From assembly GCA_002724895.1 (NCBI GenBank), contig PBQB01000051.1:3508-15478 (forward strand): a stretch of 11,971 nucleotides of DNA. The letters run 5' to 3'. Under the pieces are notes generated by a model that saw only the letters and a program-made list of their open reading frames with translations, did no database searches and was not told where the DNA came from. How positions within the stretch are numbered: position 1 is the stretch's first letter; the number at the start of each line of letters is the position of its first letter. This document shows, one piece after another, positions 1 through 8,125 of the stretch. This stretch comes from Flavobacteriales bacterium. Lineage in GTDB: Bacteria > Bacteroidota > Bacteroidia > Flavobacteriales > BACL11. The position numbers were made by a program, and so were the translations under genes.

Positions 1-176
1 TTCATTTCAGCAATATACATTGGTGCTTTTTTATTTTCTAGTTCTACAGGGAAATCTTCTTTAATATTTGGTGCTTTGACTTCAAAAGTTAATCCTAGCT
101 GTGATAACAGAATTTTTCTTCTTGGAGATGAAGATCCAAGAAAAATATTGAAATTTTTTAATTTTTCACTTAACAT
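1..176 (-). CDS. maf: Maf-family nucleotide pyrophosphatase (5' part only)
   Basis: Only the first 58 codons lie in the window; the gene runs off the left edge. Maf proteins are cytoplasmic nucleoside triphosphate pyrophosphatases that hydrolyse non-canonical or specific NTPs (dTTP/UTP or m7GTP types) to the monophosphate and are thought to clean the nucleotide pool. The N-terminus shows the family signature: a short strand, then GSSSPRRKILLSQLG at residues 14-28, with the S-x-S-P-R-R phosphate-binding segment at 15-20. The start ATG (174-176) sits inside the end of the upstream prenyltransferase gene, a 7-base overlap that implies translational coupling in one operon. The subtype (YhdE-like or YceF-like) cannot be decided from this fragment. 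The family call is secure. Confidence 0.9.
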   Translation of the reverse strand, partial: MLSEKLKNFNIFLGSSSPRRKILLSQLGLTFEVKAPNIKEDFPVELENKKAPMYIAEM

Positions 177-1129
177 TTTAAATGAAAATACGAAAATACG
201 GGGATTGACAATATCGCTACTAACATTAGTGCCTTTAGAAGCTGACTAAGAAAATAAAAATCTTTTTTATATTTAGATTTATTTAAATAAAATAAAAATA
301 AAAACAATAATAGTTGTAAAATCGTTACATATATAAAACTAATTTTATTCAATCCCCAAATTGATATTTCAATTTCAAAATCACTTAAAATAAAGCTATA
401 TTGAAAATATTGAATTAGCATCAACCCTACAATAGTTATAGTTAGTAATATTGTTACTATTCTTTTTGAATGAATCATACCTAAGACAATTGGAATTGTT
501 CTTGCTTTAATTTTTTTATCTCCTTCAATATCTTCAATATCTTTTATTATCTCTCTAACTAAAGTAGTAATAAATGAAAAAAGCGTATAAATTAAGATGA
601 TTTTTACAATTGTTTTTTTACTGTAATCATTTTGATTATTTTCATTTAATAAATCTAAAAGAATTAAATTAAAAATACTAAATGCTGTTAGAAATGCTAC
701 TTGAATATTTCCAATTAAAAATTGCTTTTTAAAAACTTGAGAATATTTATATAAACTTATTATAAAGAATAAAAAAATAAAAATAGAAATTATATTATTG
801 GTTTTGATTACTAGAATTGTAGTTCCAATAATTGTAAGAAAATTCATTATTACATAACTATTTTTTGCATTTTTAATACTAATTATATTATTTATGATAT
901 TTTTTTTATTGATTTGATCAGTATTGACATCAAAAATGTCATTAATTATATATCCTCCTGCTACTACAAACAATAAAGTAATAAGATAAATAAAAAATAA
1001 TAAATTATCCAACTGATAATTTTCAAGATAAATATTTATTAATGTATATTTAATTAATATTTGGAGTAAGGCAATTATTAGCAAGTTTTTAATTCTTATT
1101 AATTTTAAAAATCCAAATATTTTATTCAT
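170..1129 (-). CDS. UbiA-family prenyltransferase, geranylgeranylglycerol-phosphate geranylgeranyltransferase type
   Basis: A 319-residue polytopic membrane protein of the UbiA superfamily, which transfers a polyprenyl chain from its diphosphate to an acceptor at the membrane. Both metal/diphosphate-binding Asp-rich motifs are present: NDIFDVNTD at residues 63-71 and REIIKDIEDIEGD at 192-204. About eight or nine hydrophobic segments surround them, as is usual for the family, and the length is also usual. Flavobacterial relatives are commonly annotated as geranylgeranylglycerol-phosphate geranylgeranyltransferase, by similarity to the archaeal ether-lipid enzyme. The true acceptor in bacteria is not clear, and an isoprenoid-quinone or other lipid role is possible. 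The gene overlaps the upstream DUF2520 gene by 8 bases and the downstream maf gene by 7. Confidence is high for the superfamily and moderate for the substrate class. Confidence 0.85.
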   Translation of the reverse strand: MNKIFGFLKLIRIKNLLIIALLQILIKYTLINIYLENYQLDNLLFFIYLITLLFVVAGGYIINDIFDVNTDQINKKNIINNIISIKNAKNSYVIMNFLTIIGTTILVIKTNNIISIFIFLFFIISLYKYSQVFKKQFLIGNIQVAFLTAFSIFNLILLDLLNENNQNDYSKKTIVKIILIYTLFSFITTLVREIIKDIEDIEGDKKIKARTIPIVLGMIHSKRIVTILLTITIVGLMLIQYFQYSFILSDFEIEISIWGLNKISFIYVTILQLLLFLFLFYLNKSKYKKDFYFLSQLLKALMLVAILSIPVFSYFHLKC

Positions 1130-1877
1130 TTCTTTTAATAATATAATTTGTAATTAATTTATATATTTCCAAGTATTCTTTAGATTTCATCAGATTTATA
1201 TGCTCATTAATAATGTTTAAATCTTTCCTTTGTGCAGGTCCAGTTTGTATCCTGTTTGGTTGATTTGTTTTTAAGTTATTAATTGATTTTTGGATAAGAG
1301 GGTGTAAAATAGAAAAGTCTATGTTTTCATTTTCTAAAATTTCATAAGCAATGGTAAATAAATAATTAGTAAAATTACATGAAAAAACCGCAGCTAAATG
1401 AATTTTTTTTCTTTGATGTGAATCTATTTCAATTACTTTTTCTGATAATTTTTTAGAAAGTGAAATTAAATCGGAAAGAAAACTTTTATTACTTGCCTCA
1501 ACACAAATTGGAATTTTTGAGAAATCTATTTCAATGTTTTTTTTGAATGTTTGAACTGGATAAATAACACCATAATTTTTAAATCTATTTTTAAATATAT
1601 CAAGACTTGTAGTCCCAGACGTATGTACAATTGAAGTTGAATTAATTTTAGTTAATACTTCTTCAATAGCACTATCTTTTGTTGCAATAATTATCAGGTC
1701 AGCATCAAACAATTTACTTAAGTTGTCTGTGAATTGGGTATTTAATAAACTAGCAAGTGCTTTAGCGTTATTTAAATTTCTACTATATACTTGTTTAATT
1801 AAAAATTTATTTTTTTTTAATTGGATAGCTAATTGAGTAGCTAAATTTCCAGAACCAACTATTACTATGCTATGCAT
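1122..1877 (-). CDS. Rossmann-fold/DUF2520 oxidoreductase-like protein
   Basis: A 251-residue cytoplasmic protein. The N-terminus is an NAD(P)-binding Rossmann fold: strand IVIVGSGNLATQL with a GxGxxA-type loop at residues 8-13. The C-terminal helical half carries the hallmarks of DUF2520: HLAAVF at 160-165 and QTGPAQRKD at 211-219. This architecture resembles F420-dependent NADP reductase and pyrroline-5-carboxylate reductase-type dehydrogenases, but no reaction is established and I do not assign one. It is the first gene of a leftward operon with the prenyltransferase (8-base overlap) and maf. The ATG at 1875-1877 is preceded by a TAnnTTTG promoter box only 13 bases away, so the mRNA leader should be very short. 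From memory, many flavobacteria have a KdsC-like HAD phosphatase gene between this gene and the prenyltransferase; it is absent here. Confidence 0.88.
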   Translation of the reverse strand: MHSIVIVGSGNLATQLAIQLKKNKFLIKQVYSRNLNNAKALASLLNTQFTDNLSKLFDADLIIIATKDSAIEEVLTKINSTSIVHTSGTTSLDIFKNRFKNYGVIYPVQTFKKNIEIDFSKIPICVEASNKSFLSDLISLSKKLSEKVIEIDSHQRKKIHLAAVFSCNFTNYLFTIAYEILENENIDFSILHPLIQKSINNLKTNQPNRIQTGPAQRKDLNIINEHINLMKSKEYLEIYKLITNYIIKRNE

Positions 1878-1890
1878 AAATTTTTATTTA

Positions 1891-1898
1891 CAAATCTA
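1891..1898 (-). promoter_or_regulatory. Bacteroidota -7 box for the DUF2520-ubiA-maf operon
   Basis: The minus strand reads TAGATTTG, a full match to the TAnnTTTG element of the Bacteroidota primary sigma factor. It lies 13 bases before the ATG at 1877, giving a predicted leader under 10 bases. No clear TTG at about -33 is visible, so the call rests on the -7 box and its position in a divergent gap. Confidence 0.45.
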
Positions 1899-1909
1899 AT
1901 AATAATTAC

Positions 1910-1917
1910 TAATTTTG
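1910..1917 (+). promoter_or_regulatory. Bacteroidota -7 box for ccsBA-bshB1
   Basis: The plus strand reads TAATTTTG, a full match to TAnnTTTG, 23 bases before the ccsBA ATG at 1941. It faces away from the minus-strand box at 1891-1898, with 11 bases between the two. No TTG is seen at the expected -33 distance, where the sequence is TTTATTTA. No Shine-Dalgarno sequence precedes the ATG, which is normal in this phylum. Confidence 0.45.
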
Positions 1918-1940
1918 TAAATAATTAATTACAAGCAAGA

Positions 1941-4900
1941 ATGAAAAAAATAATTTCTTTTATTTCTTCAATGAAGTTTATGACTTTATTAATATTATTA
2001 TTTGCTATTGCTCTTGCTTTTGGAACATTTGTTGAAAATGATTTTGGAAGGTCATCAGCCAAAGCGTTAATATATAACACTTGGTGGTTTGAATTAATGT
2101 TGGCTTTATTTGTCTATAATTTGTTTAATAATTTAATTAAATATAGACTTTTTAGACTTGAAAAGCTACCTGTTTTAATTTTTCATCTAGCATTCATAAT
2201 CATAATAATTGGTTCTGCAATTACTAGATATATAAGTTATGAAGGAATGATGCATATTAGAGAAGGAGAGAGTACAAATCTTTTTATCTCTGATGATACT
2301 TTTTTACAAATACATATTGATGATAAATTACATCAATACAAATATGACAAGAAATTATATCTATCAGCAATTTCAAGAAACAATTTTAATGTAAATGTTA
2401 ATTTTAAACAAAATGATATTTATATCAAGTATGTAGATTTTTTACCAAATGTTAAAGATTCATTATTTGTTAACGCAGAGAATGGAAAAAAAGTTTTGCA
2501 TCTTATTGTACCTGGTGAAAATGGTATGCAATCAGAATATATTAATGAAAATAGTACAAAATTTATAAAGGGAAATTTAATTACATTTAATTCAAATATT
2601 GAAGGAGATATAAATTTTAATTCTTTTAGAGACTCTATTATATGTAATTCTTCACATTCAACTTCAACTATGAATATGAATGATAAAGAACAAGGGATTC
2701 AAGATCCACTTAAAAAATTTAATTTAAAAAATAGAGTTTTATATACAACAAACGGTTTGAATTTTGTTTTTAAAGATTTAATAGCGGACGCTGAGTTAAA
2801 ACAAGTAAGTAGTTCAAAATTAATGCAAGATGGTTCTTTAGACGCATTAAAAGTTGAAGTAGGTGTTAATGGTGAAAATAGAATAATTACTCTTTTTGGA
2901 GGCAAAGGAGGTGAAAGTAAGGGGGAATATTTTTCATTAGGTAATCTTAATTTTAAGTTATCATATGGATCAAAATATTTTACAACACCTTTTAGTGTTA
3001 AATTAAGAGATTTTCAATTAGATAGATATTCTGGATCCTCGAGTCCAAGTTCATTCGCAGCAGAAGTGAGTATTATAGATAAAAAAGAAATTTTACCTTA
3101 TAGAATATACATGAATAATGTTTTACAATACAAAGGATTCAGATTTTTTCAATCATCATATGATGAGGATGAAAAAGGAACTATTTTATCAGTAAATCAT
3201 GATTGGTGGGGGACTTTAATTTCATATGTTGGTTATTTTTTATTGGGGCTTGGTTTTTTATTGGTTTTCTTTTATAAAAATTCAAGATTTAATTTATTGT
3301 CAAACAAATTAAAAAAAATGCGTCAAACAACAAGATTACTAATGATGTTATCGTTCATTCCATTATTATCTACTTCAAATAATATTTCTGAAGAAGTAAT
3401 TAGTACTCAACATACTGAAAAATTTAGTCATTTATTAATTCAAGATAATGGAGGTAGAATAAAACCAGTACATACACTATGTTCTGAATATTTTAGAAAA
3501 ATTTATGGTAAGGATTCTTATAAAGAATACAGTGCTCCCCAACTTGTACTAGGTATGATGACAGATCCAATTTATTGGAGTAAAGTAGATTTGATTAAAG
3601 TTAAATCTATAAAGATAAAAGATAAGTTAAAGAAAGAAAATAATTCTTCAAAAAGTACAAGAGTTTCTTTTAATGATTTTTTTAATGATGAAGGTAATTA
3701 TATTTTAAAAGAAATAGTTGATGAAGCCTATGCAAAATTACCTAAGGATAGAAGCAAAGAGGATAAAGAAGTTATCAAAATCGATGAAAAAGTAAATATT
3801 TGTTTTACAATATATAATGGAGGAATTTTTAGATTTTTCCCAATTCCTAGCGATACAAATAATACTTGGCTATCATATAGACAAAATGAAAAGTTTTTTG
3901 GAAATGATTCATTATTTGTGTCCAATATCATGCCAATGTATTTTAGATCACTTAAAGACGGATTGCAAACTAACAATTGGGCTAATTCAGATTCAATTGT
4001 AAATTATATTAGTAAGTTTCAAAATAAATATGGTCAAGAAATTATTCCTGATACTAAAAAGATTAAATTAGAAGTTATTTACAATAAAGTAAAAATATTT
4101 TCTCGATTATTTATTTTTTATTTAATAACTGGACTAGTTTTATTAATTTCATTAATATTTCAGTTATTTAAGAGAAGTAAAATAATTAGTTTTTTAGTTG
4201 TTTTTTGTAAATGGTTAATCATTTCAGGGTTTTTATTTCATTCAGTTGGTCTAGCAATAAGATGGTATATTTCAGGGCATGCACCCTGGTCAAATGGTTA
4301 TGAATCTATGATTTACATTGCTTGGGCAACAGTTTTTTCGGGACTTTTTTTTAGTAGAAGTTCTCTGTTAACTTTATCTGCTACTGCAGTTGTATCTTCT
4401 TTGTTGTTAATGGTAGCACATTTAAATTGGTTAGATCCTGAAATTACTAACTTAGTACCTGTATTGAAATCCTACTGGTTGATGATTCATGTTTCTATAA
4501 TAACAGCATCTTATGGTTTCTTTGCACTTGGAGCTATTCTTGGATTAATTTCTCTATGGCTTATAATTTTTACAAACAAGAGGAATGTTGTTAAGTTTAA
4601 GAATACTTTATCAGAGTTGACTATTATTAATGATAAAACTTTAGAAATTGGTTTATTTATGCTAACAATTGGAACATTTCTTGGAGGTATATGGGCTAAT
4701 GAATCATGGGGAAGATATTGGGGTTGGGATCCAAAGGAAACATGGGCTTTAATTAGCGTTTTAGTTTATGCTATTATTTTACACTTGAGATTTATTCCCA
4801 AATTAAAAAATAAATATGTATTCAATGTCTGCTCAATGTTTGCTATTTGGACTATAATCATGACATATTTTGGTGTTAATTACTATTTATCTGGTCTGCA

Positions 4901-5012
4901 TTCTTATGCCGCAGGAGATCCTATGCCAATCCCATCTTTTGTTTATTATTTAACAATTATCATGATTTTATCAGCAGTTTTTTCTAGAATTAATTACAAA
5001 AAATATTACTAA
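1941..5012 (+). CDS. ccsBA: CcsBA fused cytochrome c biogenesis protein (heme exporter/synthase)
   Basis: A 1023-residue System II cytochrome c maturation protein with ResB/CcsB and ResC/CcsA fused. It moves heme across the inner membrane and attaches it to CxxCH motifs of c-type cytochromes. The CcsB half has three N-terminal membrane segments (about residues 10-30, 47-65, 76-95), a large periplasmic domain and a fourth segment near 424-447. The CcsA half (from about 720) has the heme-handling WWD signature WGRYWGWDPKETW at 923-935. The four heme-ligand histidines of the CcsBA family appear to be H82 and H948 (membrane) and H850 and H987 (periplasmic). The H948-H987 spacing of 39 and the placement of H948 after the WWD motif support this. 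H767 and H780 are further conserved-looking histidines. The length is normal for the phylum and the protein looks intact. Its TAA overlaps the bshB1 ATG by one base. Confidence 0.95.
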   Translation: MKKIISFISSMKFMTLLILLFAIALAFGTFVENDFGRSSAKALIYNTWWFELMLALFVYNLFNNLIKYRLFRLEKLPVLIFHLAFIIIIIGSAITRYISYEGMMHIREGESTNLFISDDTFLQIHIDDKLHQYKYDKKLYLSAISRNNFNVNVNFKQNDIYIKYVDFLPNVKDSLFVNAENGKKVLHLIVPGENGMQSEYINENSTKFIKGNLITFNSNIEGDINFNSFRDSIICNSSHSTSTMNMNDKEQGIQDPLKKFNLKNRVLYTTNGLNFVFKDLIADAELKQVSSSKLMQDGSLDALKVEVGVNGENRIITLFGGKGGESKGEYFSLGNLNFKLSYGSKYFTTPFSVKLRDFQLDRYSGSSSPSSFAAEVSIIDKKEILPYRIYMNNVLQYKGFRFFQSSYDEDEKGTILSVNHDWWGTLISYVGYFLLGLGFLLVFFYKNSRFNLLSNKLKKMRQTTRLLMMLSFIPLLSTSNNISEEVISTQHTEKFSHLLIQDNGGRIKPVHTLCSEYFRKIYGKDSYKEYSAPQLVLGMMTDPIYWSKVDLIKVKSIKIKDKLKKENNSSKSTRVSFNDFFNDEGNYILKEIVDEAYAKLPKDRSKEDKEVIKIDEKVNICFTIYNGGIFRFFPIPSDTNNTWLSYRQNEKFFGNDSLFVSNIMPMYFRSLKDGLQTNNWANSDSIVNYISKFQNKYGQEIIPDTKKIKLEVIYNKVKIFSRLFIFYLITGLVLLISLIFQLFKRSKIISFLVVFCKWLIISGFLFHSVGLAIRWYISGHAPWSNGYESMIYIAWATVFSGLFFSRSSLLTLSATAVVSSLLLMVAHLNWLDPEITNLVPVLKSYWLMIHVSIITASYGFFALGAILGLISLWLIIFTNKRNVVKFKNTLSELTIINDKTLEIGLFMLTIGTFLGGIWANESWGRYWGWDPKETWALISVLVYAIILHLRFIPKLKNKYVFNVCSMFAIWTIIMTYFGVNYYLSGLHSYAAGDPMPIPSFVYYLTIIMILSAVFSRINYKKYY

Positions 5013-5713
5013 TGAATTTAGATATTTTAGCTTTTGGTGCTCATCCTGATGATGTTGAACTTGGATGTGGTGGTACAATAATTAAAGAAGTTGAGAATGG
5101 TAAAAAAGTAGGTATTATTGATTTAACTTTAGGTGAATTGGGTACAAGAGGTAATGTAGAGAAAAGAAAACAAGAATCTAAAAAAGCAAATAAAATATTA
5201 GGTATTGAAATTAGAGAAAATATGTGTTTTAAGGACGGTTTTTTTGAGAATACTGAAAAAAATAAAATAGAGTTAATAAAAAAAATAAGGTGTTATAGAC
5301 CCAAAATTGTTTTAACTAATGCTTTATCTGATAGACATCCAGATCACCCTAGAAGTTCACAACTCACAATTGATGCATGCTTTCTTTCTGGTTTATCAAA
5401 GATTAATACAAATCAAGAAGTTTATAGACCTGAAGCTATATATCACTATATACAGTTTAATTCTATCACACCAGATTTTGTAGTTGATATTACTAATCAA
5501 ATTGATAAAAAAATTGAAGCCGTAAAATGTTATGCTTCTCAATTTTATAATCCTCACAGCAATGAAAAAGAAACTATAATTTCTACCAAATCATTTTTAG
5601 ATAGTGTAAAATATAGAGCTAAAGATTTAGGAAGACAGACTAAATGTATGTATGCTGAAGCATTTATTGCTCATCAGTTACCTAAAGTAAATTCTATATT
5701 TGATTTAAAATAA
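5012..5713 (+). CDS. bshB1: Bacillithiol biosynthesis deacetylase BshB1
   Basis: A 233-residue cytoplasmic zinc hydrolase of the PIG-L/LmbE family. BshB removes the acetyl group from GlcNAc-malate, the second step of bacillithiol synthesis between BshA (glycosyltransferase) and BshC (cysteine ligase). The zinc-binding motif AHPDD is at residues 10-14 and the second motif RHPDHPRSS starts at 108. H11, D14 and H112 are the expected metal ligands and D13 the likely general base. The segment GELGTRG (about 46-52) is typical of BshB1 rather than other LmbE proteins. The start ATG shares its A with the ccsBA stop codon (TAATG), so translation is probably coupled and both genes share a promoter. It ends 5 bases from the stop of the convergent T9SS gene. 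No bshA or bshC is in the window. Confidence 0.93.
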   Translation: MNLDILAFGAHPDDVELGCGGTIIKEVENGKKVGIIDLTLGELGTRGNVEKRKQESKKANKILGIEIRENMCFKDGFFENTEKNKIELIKKIRCYRPKIVLTNALSDRHPDHPRSSQLTIDACFLSGLSKINTNQEVYRPEAIYHYIQFNSITPDFVVDITNQIDKKIEAVKCYASQFYNPHSNEKETIISTKSFLDSVKYRAKDLGRQTKCMYAEAFIAHQLPKVNSIFDLK

Positions 5714-5718
5714 TTTTC

Positions 5719-8091
5719 TTATTCTGAAATAATTAATTTTTGAGTTATAGAACTATTATTTATATTTATATCAATAAAATAAATACCTTTTGTAAGTTCA
5801 GATGTATTTACAGATTTGACATTTTTTCCTTCTTTTAATTGCATGTTTATATCTTTAACTTTTTCACCAAGTATATTTATTATAGAAATATGTGCTAAAT
5901 TACTTTCTAAACTATTAATCTCAATATATGTAATGTTATTTGAAGGGTTTGGATAAATATTTACATGTTCTTCACTAAATATATTGTCTATTGAAGAAGG
6001 GAATGGGTTAACTACTACATTTCCATCAAATAATCCAGCAGTATCAATTTCTAAATAGACAATTTCATTTAAATCAATTATATCTTCATCACCTCTTACT
6101 GCAAGTCCAGGTTCAAAATCTTTTTGATAAACAATTCTTATTTTATCATCGACAATATTATTCATTGCACCAAAAACACATTCTTGACTTCCTCCCCATA
6201 TATCATGAGGTGTGACATCAACTGGTTCTTTCCAACTAACTCCACCATCAGAAGATTTAGTAATATAAATATGTCTAAATACTTGTGTTGATGTAGATGC
6301 ATTTTCAGTATATGCAGAAAAAGATAAATATATATCTCCATTTGAAGCTATACCAGCATTTGGCATACTCGCTCTAGAAGCGTAATATATTGCATATCCT
6401 CCTGTTGAATCTATTCCTCCTACTGTACTGTCCCCATTTAGATCAGGTGCTACAGCAATTATATTATCATTCATCATATCTGACCACCATCTTCCTCTTG
6501 GAGTAGCTAATCCACTTGCATCAAGATAATTAATGGTATCTTGAAGTTCAGAATTATTTGGTATATGAACTAGATTGTAACTTATATAATAATTATTAAT
6601 AATTGATGTGTCAGCAGAAATAAATGAAGATCCAATACTGTCACCATTTATATCATATATTATTGAATATACATTTGATTCCCAACCAATTACAGTATCT
6701 GTCGCAACTAAGGGGTTTAAGGAGTCGTTAAATTGGATTATTTCATAAAAATTAGTCGGAACTAAATTAACAGTTTGAGTGATAGTATCCCAAGAATTTA
6801 AAAAGATAGTATCTAGAGAGAATTCAAGTGTATCAATTATGTTTCCATTGACAGTAAAGTAAGGGTTTTGAACTTGCACAGAGTCTAAGTAATTATCTGC
6901 CCCAAAATTTTCATTCCAATATGCAATTCCATTAGTTCCAGGATACCAGCTAGAACTTTCGTCAGTTAAATCATCATCAGCATATTGCATTACACCATAA
7001 AAAACATGAGCCATATTATTTGCATCTAAAATTACAGAACCATAGTTGTCGGTAGAATATACATGATCAGTAGTGTCATTATTATCTAAATCAAAACCTG
7101 CATCAATCATATACTTGTTAACTGGAAAATCTAAGAAAGTAGTTCTTGTCCAATTGTCTCCATTGTCTGTAGACTTTAATATAAACGAATCCCCCCAATC
7201 GTCAAAATATGCAATAACAACTGTTTCTCCTTGAGCATCAATAGCATATACATCACCACTCATCCCAATAAAATTTGTAGAATCTAATGAGGGTAATTGT
7301 AAATCTTTTCTATCCCAAGTAGCTCCTTCATCTTGAGATCTATAGTAAACGAGAGCCCCATCTAAACCATTAAATAATGTTCCTTGAAAATTTGTTGAAG
7401 CAGTTACTGCAATCATGTGTATAGTGTTATTGTTTATGCCTCCAATTGCAGATCTATTCCATATTAAGTATCTAGGAACCTCATTTATATCTACTGATGA
7501 AACTATTTGTTCATTCCATGAATAATTTGGGTCACCAGCTACTTGTCTGTGGGTCATATTCAAATAGTTATTATCTGTATTGTGAGTTATTGATGCTTCT
7601 TTTCCTGAACCCATAATAAGCATTGATGGCCAACCACCTCTTGATGATTCAAGTCTTGTTAAATAACTAAATCCATTTTGAGCTCCACTAGATGTATTAG
7701 TCCAATTTCCAGTATTAAAATCTAAAAAATTATATCCGGTACCTCTATCTGCATGTGCTGCATTAAACTGTTGACTCATTGTCCAAGCTACTGATATCCC
7801 TTTATCGTGCATAACAATCCTATCTTGAACACAGGCGTTTGATTGTAAATCATAGTAAGTTGTTCCTATTGTCTTTTCAAATCCGATTCCAGGAACTGAT
7901 GTTTTAAAACTATAATTTGAAGTAACAGTTGGGTTAGGATTAATAATTAAATTACTTAGAGCTTCTCCTCCAGTATACATTTTCTTATTATTAACAGCTT
8001 TTAAATGATTATTATTAAGTTTAGAGTCTATTTGTGCATTGGCAACAAAGAAAAGTAATACTAGTATATGTAGGGTAAAAATTTTTTTCAT
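5719..8091 (-). CDS. T9SS-exported Asp-box (BNR/sialidase-fold-like) protein
   Basis: A predicted 790-residue extracellular or surface protein. The frame is open back to 8172, but a start there would overlap the ATPase gene. The ATG at 8091 instead begins a clear signal peptide (MKKIFTLHILVLLFFVANAQ, cleavage near residue 20). Three Asp boxes (SxDxGxxW) stand at 252-259, 307-314 and 613-620, marking a sialidase-like beta-propeller. Such folds occur in glycoside hydrolases and also in non-enzymatic surface proteins, and I see no catalytic set that proves sialidase activity. A Ca-binding-type loop, DLNGDSTVGGID, is at 550-561. The C-terminal 85 residues form a type A T9SS sorting domain with YPNPS at 713-717, GIYF near 769 and a KLIISE end. 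No Shine-Dalgarno is visible. A weak promoter-like TACATTTA lies at 8118-8125. It follows the ATPase gene after 34 bases. The substrate is unknown. Confidence 0.85.
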   Translation of the reverse strand: MKKIFTLHILVLLFFVANAQIDSKLNNNHLKAVNNKKMYTGGEALSNLIINPNPTVTSNYSFKTSVPGIGFEKTIGTTYYDLQSNACVQDRIVMHDKGISVAWTMSQQFNAAHADRGTGYNFLDFNTGNWTNTSSGAQNGFSYLTRLESSRGGWPSMLIMGSGKEASITHNTDNNYLNMTHRQVAGDPNYSWNEQIVSSVDINEVPRYLIWNRSAIGGINNNTIHMIAVTASTNFQGTLFNGLDGALVYYRSQDEGATWDRKDLQLPSLDSTNFIGMSGDVYAIDAQGETVVIAYFDDWGDSFILKSTDNGDNWTRTTFLDFPVNKYMIDAGFDLDNNDTTDHVYSTDNYGSVILDANNMAHVFYGVMQYADDDLTDESSSWYPGTNGIAYWNENFGADNYLDSVQVQNPYFTVNGNIIDTLEFSLDTIFLNSWDTITQTVNLVPTNFYEIIQFNDSLNPLVATDTVIGWESNVYSIIYDINGDSIGSSFISADTSIINNYYISYNLVHIPNNSELQDTINYLDASGLATPRGRWWSDMMNDNIIAVAPDLNGDSTVGGIDSTGGYAIYYASRASMPNAGIASNGDIYLSFSAYTENASTSTQVFRHIYITKSSDGGVSWKEPVDVTPHDIWGGSQECVFGAMNNIVDDKIRIVYQKDFEPGLAVRGDEDIIDLNEIVYLEIDTAGLFDGNVVVNPFPSSIDNIFSEEHVNIYPNPSNNITYIEINSLESNLAHISIINILGEKVKDINMQLKEGKNVKSVNTSELTKGIYFIDININNSSITQKLIISE

Positions 8092-8125
8092 GTTATGTTT
8101 TATATTTAATCTTTCTGTAAATGTA

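Noticed and set aside
2699..4002. Short open frames overlapping ccsBA (2699-2905, 3728-3976 minus; 3817-4002 plus)
   Set aside because: They lie wholly within a long well-supported coding region and show no domain, signal or promoter.
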